Shown here one piece after another: positions 1-6,910 of a stretch of 64,000 bases of DNA. The DNA is from Jejuia sp049889775 (GTDB taxonomy: Bacteria > Bacteroidota > Bacteroidia > Flavobacteriales > Flavobacteriaceae), in assembly GCA_049889775.1 (NCBI GenBank), contig JBMHCT010000020.1:186001-250000 (forward strand), given 5' to 3'. The number at the start of each line of letters is the position of its first letter. Position 1 is the first letter of the stretch. Under the pieces are notes generated by a model, which saw only the letters and a list, made by a program, of their open reading frames with translations, was not told the origin of the DNA and made no database searches. The position numbers were made by a program, and so were the translations under genes.

Positions 1-908
1 TTGACATGGTAAAACTCCATAACATCGAAATACTACATGTACATTACGCCATTCCGCATGCCTATGCTGCATATATGGCCAAAAAAATGCTGCAAGAGGA
101 GGGTGTTCATTTACCAATTGTCACAACACTTCATGGTACAGATATTACTTTAGTAGGTAGCCATCCATTTTATAAACCTGCCGTTACTTTTAGTATTAAT
201 AAATCTGATGCGGTTACTGCAGTGTCTCAAAGTTTGAAAGATGATACCTTGCGCTTATTCAATATTAAAAACGAAATTAATGTAGTTCCAAATTTTATTG
301 ATTTGGACAAGTATAATCATGCTTTTACAGATTGCCAACGAGGTATGATGGCTAATGAAAACGAAAAGATTATCACCCATATTAGTAACCTACGCCCCGT
401 AAAACGTGTTCAAGATGTAATTAAGGTGTTTGATGGTATTCAGAAGGAAATACCCGCAAAATTAATGTTTATTGGCGAAGGACCTGAAAAGGAAGCTGTT
501 GAAAATCAGTGTAGAAAATTAAATATTCTTGATAAGGTAATTTTTTTCGGAAGAAGTAATGAGATTGATAAAATACTATGTTTTAGTGATCTATTTTTAT
601 TACCATCTCAAACAGAAAGTTTTGGTTTGGCCGCATTGGAAGCTATGGCATCGGGCGTTGCCGTGATTTCTAGTAATACGGGAGGTATTCCAGAAGTTAA
701 TATTCACGGATATTCAGGGTTTTTGAGTGATGTTGGAGATACAGATGATATGATAAAGAATGCCTTATGTATTTTGAAGGACGAAAACCGGTTAAAACAA
801 TTTAAGGATAACGCAAGAAAACAAGCTTTAAAATTTGATTTACATGCAATTGTACCTCAATATGAAGCTATTTATGAAGATACATTATCTAAATGTTTAG
901 TACTTTAA
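1..908 (+). CDS. bshA: N-acetyl-alpha-D-glucosaminyl L-malate synthase BshA (5' end outside window)
   Basis: Family 4 (GT-B) glycosyltransferase that makes GlcNAc-malate from UDP-GlcNAc and L-malate, the first step of bacillithiol synthesis in the cytoplasm. The frame is open to the window edge (GAC directly before the ATG at 6). The family is usually about 375-380 residues and 300 are visible, so roughly the first 75 are missing. Seen: HVHYAIPHA and TLHGTDIT in the N-terminal domain, SNLRPVKR at the nucleotide-binding domain, GEGPE, and the E-x7-E signature ESFGLAALE followed by GGIPEV. It converges on the M28 peptidase gene with a one-base gap and has no visible terminator between. Function is assigned from family motifs; the ATG at 6 is internal, not the real start. 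Confidence 0.9.
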   Translation, partial: DMVKLHNIEILHVHYAIPHAYAAYMAKKMLQEEGVHLPIVTTLHGTDITLVGSHPFYKPAVTFSINKSDAVTAVSQSLKDDTLRLFNIKNEINVVPNFIDLDKYNHAFTDCQRGMMANENEKIITHISNLRPVKRVQDVIKVFDGIQKEIPAKLMFIGEGPEKEAVENQCRKLNILDKVIFFGRSNEIDKILCFSDLFLLPSQTESFGLAALEAMASGVAVISSNTGGIPEVNIHGYSGFLSDVGDTDDMIKNALCILKDENRLKQFKDNARKQALKFDLHAIVPQYEAIYEDTLSKCLVL

Positions 909-909
909 A

Positions 910-1932
910 TTAATCCAATTTTATGCGCTTGTTTCTATTGGCTAATTCCCATGCCGTATAAAAAATAAGTTTGGCGCGTGACTCTAAGAAATCATAATTA
1001 ATTTTATCGGGAGTATCCGATGGTCTGTGATAATCTTCATGTGTTCCGTTAAAATAGAAAATAACTGGAATATCATGTTTGGCAAAATTATAGTGATCGG
1101 ACCTGTAATAGAAACGATTAGGATCATTCTCTTCATTAAAGGTATAATCAAACTCTAAATTAACAGTAGCTTTATTTATAGAATCTGAAACTTGATGTAA
1201 TTCTGTGCTTAATCGATCAGAACCTATAAGGTATAAATAGTTCGATTGTCCTTGATGTTTTTCATCAACCCTTCCAATCATATCTATATTTAAGTTGGCT
1301 ACTGCGTCTTCCAAAGGAAAAATCGGATCTTCATCGGCATAATATCGAGACCCAAATAATCCAATTTCTTCTCCTGTAACATGTAAAAACATAATACTTC
1401 GTCTTGGGCCATTTCCTTCAAACTCTGCTTTTTTAAAAGCTTCCGCTATTTCTAAAATAGCAACTGTACCCGAACCATCATCATCGGCACCATTATTAAT
1501 ATCTCCAGATTTTGTAACACCAATGTGATCTAAATGAGCAGAAATAATAATGTGTTCCTCGGGTATTTCTGTTCCTGTAATATAGGCTATAACATTTTCC
1601 GAGGCGTTTTCTGCTCTTCCGTTAAAATATTCAGTAGGTATTTCTTGGAAATAATCATCTTTTGCAATTGGAGACGCAATTTTATTTTTAATGTAATCTG
1701 CTTTAATAAACTCTATCGCTTTTTTTTGACCAGACTCCCCCGTTCTTCTACCTTCAAAATCATCAGAGGCGTAAACGTATAGCATTTCCTTTAACTCCTT
1801 TGCTGTTATGGTTTCGGCGTAAGGTTTAGGGTTAGCAATTACGGTTTTTGGTGTAGTTTTCTTTTCTTTAGAATCCAAACATGCGGTGGTGAAGCAAAAC
1901 GTAATACAGATAAGTGCTAGAATAAACCTCAT
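910..1932 (-). CDS. M28 family zinc peptidase, probable lipoprotein (copy 1)
   Basis: Predicted exported di-zinc metallopeptidase of family M28. The N-terminus is a hydrophobic signal ending at Cys18 (FCFTTAC), so it is probably lipid-anchored. M28 zinc ligands and catalytic residues are visible in order: SAHLDHIG, NGADDDGSG, GEEIGLFGS, NIDMIGRVDE, and a C-terminal NGTHEDYH histidine. All expected ligands appear present, so it should be active. Length 340 residues. It lies 9 bp downstream of a second, clearly homologous M28 gene on the same strand, so the pair is a tandem duplication and probably co-transcribed. Substrate cannot be deduced. Confidence 0.88.
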   Translation of the reverse strand: MRFILALICITFCFTTACLDSKEKKTTPKTVIANPKPYAETITAKELKEMLYVYASDDFEGRRTGESGQKKAIEFIKADYIKNKIASPIAKDDYFQEIPTEYFNGRAENASENVIAYITGTEIPEEHIIISAHLDHIGVTKSGDINNGADDDGSGTVAILEIAEAFKKAEFEGNGPRRSIMFLHVTGEEIGLFGSRYYADEDPIFPLEDAVANLNIDMIGRVDEKHQGQSNYLYLIGSDRLSTELHQVSDSINKATVNLEFDYTFNEENDPNRFYYRSDHYNFAKHDIPVIFYFNGTHEDYHRPSDTPDKINYDFLESRAKLIFYTAWELANRNKRIKLD

Positions 1933-1941
1933 TCTTGTTTT

Positions 1942-2991
1942 TTAGTTTAAAAATACATTATTTTCATCAATGGTAACACGTGTTTCTTGATTTACCAGTT
2001 GCCAAGTAGTGGCAAAAATTAATTTGGCACGTTTCGCTAGTAAATCATAATCAATTTTATCTGGAGTGTCGGTGGGCTTATGATAATCTTCATGTTCACC
2101 ATTAAAGTAAAAAATGACTGGCACATTATGTTTTGCAAAGTTATAATGATCAGAGCGAAAATAGTACTGATGAATATCGTCTAAAGAGTTGTATTTATAA
2201 TCCAATTCAATATCTACAAATGCATCTCTTACTTTTTCTGACGTATAATGCAATTCACTGCTTAATCGATCAGATCCAATGAGATAAACGTAGTTTGTGT
2301 TATCCTCGTGCCTTTCATCTACTCTTCCAATCATATCAATATTTAAATTGGCTATTGTATTTTCAAGCGGAAAAATGGGATGTTCAACATAAAATTGCGA
2401 CCCTCTTTTTCCTATTTCTTCTGCTGTAAAATGTGTAAACAATATACTTCGTTTTGGTGGATGTCCTGCTAAAGTAGCCTCTTTAAAAGCTTCTGCAATC
2501 TCCATAATGGCTACAATACCAGAACCGTCATCATCCGCTCCGTAATAAATCGTTCCATTCTCGGCACCTAAATGATCAAGGTGCGACGATAACACCAATA
2601 CTTCTTCGGGCTTTTCAGAACCCTCTATATAGGCCAATACATTTTGAGCTACCTGTGCGCCTTTTGTAAGATAGTCTTTGGTAACTGTTTGGAAGTAATC
2701 GTCCTGTCCTTTAGGGGACTTTATCCTTTTCTCTATGTAATATTTTTTTAGAAATTCGGCGGCCTTACGTTGCCCTGGCTCTCCTACTTTTCTTCCATTA
2801 AACTCTTTTGAAGCGAACTGATATAATTGTACTTTCAATTCTTGTGGAGTAATTGTTGCGGCATATTTAGTAACAAGGGTACTATCTACAATTGTAATGT
2901 TATTTTTAAGGTTGGTTATTCTTGTAGAGTATTTTGGTGTGGCACAAGTACCAACAAGAGAGAGTAATGAGAGAATACCAATAAATTTCAT
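1942..2991 (-). CDS. M28 family zinc peptidase, probable lipoprotein (copy 2)
   Basis: Paralogue of the downstream M28 gene with the same motif order: SSHLDHLG, YGADDDGSG, AEEIGKRGS, NIDMIGRVDE, RSDHYNFAKH and GEHEDYH. The frame can be extended to a GTG at 3009, but the ATG at 2991 gives the cleaner signal sequence (MKFIGILSLLSLVGTC), so I use it; Cys16 may be the lipidated residue, although the -1 Thr is not ideal for a lipobox. About 349 residues. Upstream is a 100-bp AT-rich gap that could hold the promoter of the M28 pair. The two copies have diverged outside the metal motifs, so the duplication is not recent. Confidence 0.87.
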   Translation of the reverse strand: MKFIGILSLLSLVGTCATPKYSTRITNLKNNITIVDSTLVTKYAATITPQELKVQLYQFASKEFNGRKVGEPGQRKAAEFLKKYYIEKRIKSPKGQDDYFQTVTKDYLTKGAQVAQNVLAYIEGSEKPEEVLVLSSHLDHLGAENGTIYYGADDDGSGIVAIMEIAEAFKEATLAGHPPKRSILFTHFTAEEIGKRGSQFYVEHPIFPLENTIANLNIDMIGRVDERHEDNTNYVYLIGSDRLSSELHYTSEKVRDAFVDIELDYKYNSLDDIHQYYFRSDHYNFAKHNVPVIFYFNGEHEDYHKPTDTPDKIDYDLLAKRAKLIFATTWQLVNQETRVTIDENNVFLN

Positions 2992-3113
2992 GTGTATTTT
3001 TTTAGTCACATGATACTTGCGAAAAAGAGTTTTCTAGGGTAGAAAGAACTCTAAGCTAGTTCCATATAAGACAGCGTAAATATATGAAAATATAGACAAA
3101 AGTTACATTGTTT

Positions 3114-3449
3114 TCACTCAATCTCCTCCAAATCCAATCCCTCTAACTCTTCAATTGCTTCTTCCTTAGAGGCTTCTTCTTTTTCTACTAATTCTTCGGT
3201 ATTTCCAACTTTAGTTTCTGTAAAAACAGCTTTATAAGTAGTTATGCCCAGGGCGATAATGGTTAAAAAGAAGCTAAACTGAATAATCTTTTTGACTTGC
3301 CCTGTCTTTTTAGACAAATAAAAGGCTAAGAGTCCAAAGACTAAAGCTGCCAAAGCTGGAAAAATAGCCAAGTTTGAAATTGGGAGAACTGAAAACATGA
3401 TGGCTAGTAAGGCAGAGATTAAAGCTAAAATTGTAAATAATTGTTTCAT
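3114..3449 (-). CDS. Small membrane protein with acidic C-terminal tail
   Basis: A 111-residue protein of unknown function. Hydrophobic segments at about residues 4-22, 27-45 and 56-74 suggest three membrane helices. The last 30 residues are almost entirely acidic (runs of E with EELEGLDLEEIE at the end) and probably lie in the cytoplasm. It follows the DUF3108 gene by 11 bp on the same strand, so the two are likely co-transcribed. I do not recognise a named family. Composition and codon usage look like those of its neighbours. Confidence 0.7.
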   Translation of the reverse strand: MKQLFTILALISALLAIMFSVLPISNLAIFPALAALVFGLLAFYLSKKTGQVKKIIQFSFFLTIIALGITTYKAVFTETKVGNTEELVEKEEASKEEAIEELEGLDLEEIE

Positions 3450-3460
3450 AATACTATATT

Positions 3461-4216
3461 TTAATGCATTAGGCCTGTAGCCGATTTAATTTTGAGTTCA
3501 CCATTTCCAACAGGAATTTTAAACTTACCATAGACCATAATTTTGTTATTGTCCGCAGTTAACCAGACGTCACCTTTTAGCGCACTACTTTCGGTACTAC
3601 TCAATTTTAATTTATAACAGGTTTTATTTCCAATTGAAGTATTAATCGACTCTTTACCCAAGTATGTAATTTGTGCTTTTTTTTCTTCACGATCAAAAAT
3701 AATGGAGACTGTTTTTTTTACTCCAACCTTCATGGATTCGTAATCCAATAACCTTATTTTATACAAAGTAGAAACGATATCTTGGGTTCCTGAATTTATC
3801 TTGATTTCCTTTTTTTCAACCCAGTTATTTTTCTTTGTTTGAACCGATTTTACCGTATTGGTTTTATGGTTAAAGGTGTATTTCATATTCTTGAAATAGC
3901 CACCTTCATTTATATCGCGTTTATATAAATACGGCAATAGTGTTTTTGGGGTAACATAGCTTTCGTATAAATCCCTAATTTTAAAAAAATTATCCCATTT
4001 GGTATACGTAACAGCTTTACATTTTAAGTGTAAAAGCGTTGCTTTTGAAGTTTTTACATTACTGGTTTCTAAAGTAACTTGGGCAATATCATTTAAAACA
4101 CCAGACATATTATAAGAAGCTGCGTACACCAATTTTTCTCCTGGAGCAATTGCCGTGTTTTGAGCTTGAAATAAGAAAGTCATGAGAAATGCAGAAGCAA
4201 ACAAAAGGTGTTTCAT
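3461..4216 (-). CDS. DUF3108 domain exported protein
   Basis: The protein begins MKHLLFASAFLMTFLFQAQ, a good signal peptide, so I place the start at 4216 rather than at the longer in-frame start at 4294, whose 26 extra residues are not signal-like. The mature part (about 230 residues) reads as alternating beta strands, with GEKLVYAASYN near the start, ESYVTPKTLLPYLYKRDINEGGY in the middle and GDVWLTADNNKIMVYGKFKIPVGNGELKI near the end. These resemble DUF3108, a periplasmic beta-rich family of unknown role. It is the first gene of a probable two-gene unit with the small membrane protein. Function unknown. Confidence 0.78.
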   Translation of the reverse strand: MKHLLFASAFLMTFLFQAQNTAIAPGEKLVYAASYNMSGVLNDIAQVTLETSNVKTSKATLLHLKCKAVTYTKWDNFFKIRDLYESYVTPKTLLPYLYKRDINEGGYFKNMKYTFNHKTNTVKSVQTKKNNWVEKKEIKINSGTQDIVSTLYKIRLLDYESMKVGVKKTVSIIFDREEKKAQITYLGKESINTSIGNKTCYKLKLSSTESSALKGDVWLTADNNKIMVYGKFKIPVGNGELKIKSATGLMH

Positions 4217-4367
4217 GTAGTTTGGTTTTGTGTTTATAACGGAAACAATAACATTTATTGTGCCGAAAATACAACGACCAATAAAATCTTGCAATTTTTA
4301 TTTATTTAGTGTAACATTCAAAAAATATTAGCGTCATATAAATATCAATCATATATAAATAACCATC

Positions 4368-4709
4368 ATGAAAAGAGAAGATAATCAATTAATAGTCGTA
4401 ACCCATTTAAGTCAGCTTATTTCGTTGGTAATAGGGTTTGGTAGCTTAATAGTCCCATTAATTATATGGGCAACCCAGAAAGAAAAAATATATAAGTTAG
4501 ACGAGCATGGTAAAAACATCATCAATTTTCAATTAAGCATACTTATTTACTGCCTTTTGTGTATACCGCTAATTTTATTATTTGGCTTAGGTATATTAGG
4601 CTTTATAGTTTTAGGAATTATTTCTATTGTGTTTCCAATTATAAATGCCATTAGAGCAAATAATGGCGAAACGCCAAAATACCCTTTATCTCTTAATTTT
4701 ATTAGTTAG
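4368..4709 (+). CDS. DUF4870 domain small membrane protein
   Basis: A 113-residue inner-membrane protein matching the DUF4870/Tic20-like pattern. A hydrophilic start (MKREDNQLIVVTHLSQL) leads into three or four hydrophobic helices. The motif DEHGKNIINFQLSILIY corresponds to the family's 'H(G)K.aiNFQ' segment between helices 1 and 2. The C-terminus ends with NAIRANNGETPKYPLSLNFI, also typical of the family. It stands alone on the plus strand, diverges from DUF3108, and is followed by a clear hairpin-plus-T terminator at 4732. Role unknown. Confidence 0.82.
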   Translation: MKREDNQLIVVTHLSQLISLVIGFGSLIVPLIIWATQKEKIYKLDEHGKNIINFQLSILIYCLLCIPLILLFGLGILGFIVLGIISIVFPIINAIRANNGETPKYPLSLNFIS

Positions 4710-4731
4710 TTAGAAAAAATGAGATGAATTG

Positions 4732-4763
4732 AACGCTCACTATTAAAGGTGGGCGTTTTTTTT
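4732..4763 (+). terminator. Intrinsic terminator of the DUF4870 gene
   Basis: Arms AACGCTCAC (4732-4740) and GTGGGCGTT (4749-4757) pair with one G-T wobble around an 8-base loop, and a run of eight T follows. It sits 23 bp after the stop codon. Confidence 0.8.
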
Positions 4764-4765
4764 AA

Positions 4766-4946
4766 TTTGGGCGTTACCCACAAGCGGTGGGGCTTTCCGC
4801 TATATCTTTTCGCGAAGCGTCCTGAACTTGTTTCAGGATCTCATCACATCAAGACCAATTTCTAAACACTTTAAAAACTATTTAATTTTAAAAGCTCCGC
4901 AAAAAGGATGCCGCTGCAATCCCTAACGCGGGTGTGTTTGCTAGTA
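4766..4946 (+). repeat. Dispersed structured element, copy 1
   Basis: One of two related elements in the window; the other is inverted at 9131-9377. The 5' end carries TTTGGGCGTTACC and then a hairpin with arms AGCGG and CCGCT (4783-4801), followed by CTATATCTTTT. The 3' end carries AAAAAGGATGCCGCTGCAA then TCCCTAACGCGGGTGT. GCGTTA at the 5' end is complementary to TAACGC at the 3' end, so the whole element can close on itself. GGATGC..GCAATCC can form a second hairpin with one bulged A. The middle is variable and in this copy contains a REP palindrome (4820-4838). Confidence 0.75.
4820..4838 (+). repeat. REP-like palindrome (TCCTGAA-N5-TTCAGGA), copy 1
   Basis: Perfect 7-bp arms around CTTGT, followed by TCTCATCAC. 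The same unit, including the right flank, recurs inverted at 13180-13200 and in degraded form at 42775-42795. Confidence 0.75.
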
Positions 4947-4999
4947 TCGGTCTAATTCATGATGTTGACTCATTTTAAAGAGCTTTATTATATCCGCTA

Positions 5000-5020
5000 C
5001 CGCTAAGCTCTGCTTAGTGG
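5000..5020 (+). repeat. Hairpin directly 3' of the RAYT remnant
   Basis: Arms CCGCTAAG (5000-5007) and CTTAGTGG (5013-5020) pair with one wobble around CTCTG. It lies 5 bp beyond the stop codon of the tyrosine-transposase remnant, the usual place for REP sequences recognised by such enzymes. Confidence 0.5.
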
Positions 5021-5025
5021 CGTCA

Positions 5026-5393
5026 TCAGCAAGTAACAAAACTCAACCTAAAAAAACCTATGTCATCAATCTTTAAAACAGTATGATCGTCTTGAAAATT
5101 TTTGGCACTAGAATATTTCCAGTGCGTTGGGTCGGTAACCAAACCACTTTCTACAGGATTATTATGAATGTAATCTATTTTCTGTTTTATAACAGTATTG
5201 GTCCAAAGTTCAATTGGTTTATTGTGATGTTGCCAAAACTGATATTTAGAACTATTGCTTTTCTTTTTTGCTGCCCGTTCAAAAAACCATAACAAATATT
5301 CCTTTCTACTTTCTAGTGAATTCGTTTCAATAGCTTTAATCAAATTTTTAGCAGTAAAACTTTTAAAATCTCTTAATAACCCACCTGGCTCAT
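5026..5393 (-). pseudogene. REP-associated tyrosine transposase (RAYT, IS200-like), C-terminal remnant
   Basis: About 122 codons remain of a Y1-type transposase that is normally near 180-200 residues. The frame runs unbroken from the IS edge at 5393 to the TGA at 5026 and reads LLRDFKSFTAKNLIKAIE, then SRKEYLLWFFERAAKK, YQFWQHHNKPIEL, KIDYIHNNPVESGLV and WKYSSAKNF. These are the C-terminal motifs of the Bacteroidota RAYT family. The N-terminal half with the HxH metal motif is absent and is not found beyond the IS element. There is no in-frame ATG near the new 5' end. It is therefore almost certainly inactive. Its neighbours are REP-type palindromes, which such enzymes are known to act on. Confidence 0.78.
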
Positions 5394-5461
5394 TGTAGCC
5401 TTCCCTAAAAATAGGACAGTATAAAATTCGAATTTACTAATTTTAAATTTTAAACTGTCAG

Positions 5462-5728
5462 ATGAAAAAAAGCAAATTTACCGAGACACAGATTGTGAAG
5501 ATTTTAAAAGAGAACCAGCAAGGCAGGAGTGTTCCTGAACTGGTCCGAGAACTGGGAATCGATAAGAGTACGATTTATTATTGGCGCAAGAAGTATGGAG
5601 GTATGGAAGCCAGTCATTTAAAACGCCTCAAAGAGCTTGAAGAAGAAAACCTCAAGCTCAAGCAGATGTATGCTGATGCCTCTCTTGATATTCGGATGCT
5701 AAAGGACGTACTGTCAAAAAAGTTCTAA
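5462..5728 (+). CDS. IS3-family transposase OrfA (helix-turn-helix subunit)
   Basis: An 88-residue protein of the transposase_8 type that binds the IS ends. TETQIVKILKENQQGRSV and LVRELGIDKSTIYYWRKKYGG form the helix-turn-helix, and the rest (LKRLKELEEENLKLKQMYADASLDI) is a leucine-zipper-like coiled coil for dimerisation. It ends LSKKF just after the slippery heptamer at 5716-5722. Alone it normally acts as a DNA-binding regulator; after a -1 shift it becomes the N-terminal part of the OrfAB transposase. Confidence 0.92.
   Translation: MKKSKFTETQIVKILKENQQGRSVPELVRELGIDKSTIYYWRKKYGGMEASHLKRLKELEEENLKLKQMYADASLDIRMLKDVLSKKF
5716..5722 (+). other. Programmed -1 frameshift site A AAA AAG
   Basis: The heptamer is in the correct phase (zero-frame codons AAA 5717-5719 and AAG 5720-5722). 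It lies two codons before the orfA stop. A -1 slip leads into an open frame (KKVLRPSDQRFRAKYLIKHYEVS) that continues without a stop into orfB. Confidence 0.82.
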
Positions 5729-5778
5729 GGCCTTCCGACCAGCGATTCCGTGCCAAATATCTAATCAAACACTACGAA

Positions 5779-6606
5779 GTGTCGATTAAGCGAGCTTGCG
5801 GAGTTATGGATCTGACACGTTCGATGTGGTATTATCAAAGGAAGAAAAACGATAAAGAGGTCATTGATAAGCTCTCTGAACTTGCCCAGAAATTACCAAC
5901 CAGAGGTTTTGAAGAGTATTATAACCGAATCCGTCGCGAAGGTCATAAATGGAACAGAAAACGTGTACTGAGGGTATACAGAAATATGAAGCTTAAATTA
6001 AGGCGCAAGCACAAAAAACGTTTGGTAACAAGGGTTAAACAACCCTTAGATGCTCCCATGTCATTAAACCTTTGTTGGAGTATGGACTTTATGAGCGATG
6101 TCCTTAGTGATGGCAGAAAAGTACGGGTATTAAACGTTATAGATGATTGTAACCGTGAGGCATTACTGGTAGAAGTCGGATTGTCCTTTCCAGCCAGAGC
6201 AGTTGTAGAAGCTTTAGAGCAACTTAAAGAAGAAATTGGTGTCCCTAAGTACATTAGATGTGATAATGGTCCTGAGTTTTTATCAAAGGTCTTTACTCAT
6301 TGGTGTGAAAAGAACTTTATAGAAATCAAGTATATCCAACCAGGAAAACCAATGCAGAATGGATATATTGAAAGGTTCAACAGGCATTACAGAGAAGACA
6401 TACTGGATGCTTATTATTTTGATGACATCTATCAACTACAAAAGTTAAACAATCAATGGAAGCACGATTACAACAACAACCATCCGCATAAATCCTTGGG
6501 AAACAAATCCCCTGTAGAATTTATGCCCAGATTTGAAGATGAAATAAATTTAATCTCCAAATCCGAGCGAGAAAACAATTTTTTGTCGAATTTAGAGGTG
6601 TCATAA
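5779..6606 (+). CDS. IS3-family transposase OrfB (DDE integrase domain)
   Basis: 275 residues when counted from the ATG at 5779, but the frame is open from the frameshift site, so the working product is probably an OrfAB fusion (5462-6606). An HTH_21-like segment (residues about 20-75) precedes the rve integrase core. The DDE triad is complete: Asp in CWSMDFMSD, Asp in RCDNGPEF, and Glu in NGYIERFNRHYRED about 35 residues later. QPGKPMQNGYIERFN recalls the IS407/IS51 branch of IS3. No internal stop or deletion is visible, so the element may still be mobile. Confidence 0.92.
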   Translation: MSIKRACGVMDLTRSMWYYQRKKNDKEVIDKLSELAQKLPTRGFEEYYNRIRREGHKWNRKRVLRVYRNMKLKLRRKHKKRLVTRVKQPLDAPMSLNLCWSMDFMSDVLSDGRKVRVLNVIDDCNREALLVEVGLSFPARAVVEALEQLKEEIGVPKYIRCDNGPEFLSKVFTHWCEKNFIEIKYIQPGKPMQNGYIERFNRHYREDILDAYYFDDIYQLQKLNNQWKHDYNNNHPHKSLGNKSPVEFMPRFEDEINLISKSERENNFLSNLEVS

Positions 6607-6617
6607 AAAGGGATAGG

Positions 6618-6851
6618 CTACAAGGTTTGTGATAAAAGAAATAGAAGCCAATATCCTGACGGGTCGCAATCATTAATTTGATTCTTCTTTTCAATTCTTT
6701 TCTTGTCCAAGTCAAATGGATGAAAAAAATCACTTAATGTCTTTATATTTTTATCTAGAGAATAATTTTGAAATTCTGGTAAATTGCTTTTTAAGAATTT
6801 CCATTTTGTTGCTTGAGCATTTAGTTTCCATTCTTTTAAAGTATCGTTCAT
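6618..6851 (-). pseudogene. Truncated hypothetical protein, 5' fragment cut by the IS element
   Basis: A frame starting at the ATG at 6851 (MNDTLKEWKLNAQATKW) runs toward the IS and ends only inside its terminal repeat. The roughly 76 residues are hydrophilic and protein-like (KFLKSNLPEFQNYSLDKN, LSDFFHPFDLDKKR, NDCDPSGYWL), unlike the shadow frames nearby. I do not recognise the family. It is not the missing front of the transposase on the other side of the IS, so the IS joins two unrelated broken genes. Confidence 0.4.
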
Positions 6852-6910
6852 GCTTAGGTTTATCAATAATCCTCAAAAACAAAGATAAAATTCCTCTTCT
6901 AAGGAGCGCA

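Larger units (their letters stand above)
5394..6622 (+). mobile_element. IS3-family insertion sequence, about 1.23 kb, apparently intact
   Basis: Ends are inferred from imperfect terminal inverted repeats. The left end begins TGTAGCCTTCCCT and the right end, reversed, begins TGTAGCCTATCCCT, with further shared GACA and AAATTCG inside. The element so starts with TG and ends with CA, as many IS3-family members do. It carries orfA and orfB in the -1 relation with a slippery A AAA AAG. The bases outside (TCAT on the left, AGGT on the right) do not form a target-site duplication. Boundaries could be off by several bases. Confidence 0.8.

Noticed and set aside
3461..4294. Longer start of the DUF3108 gene at 4294
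   Set aside because: The extra 26 residues are not signal-like, while the start at 4216 gives a clean signal peptide.
5394..6622. Target-site duplication of the IS element
   Set aside because: Flanking bases TCAT and AGGT do not match at the inferred ends, nor do 3-base flanks.
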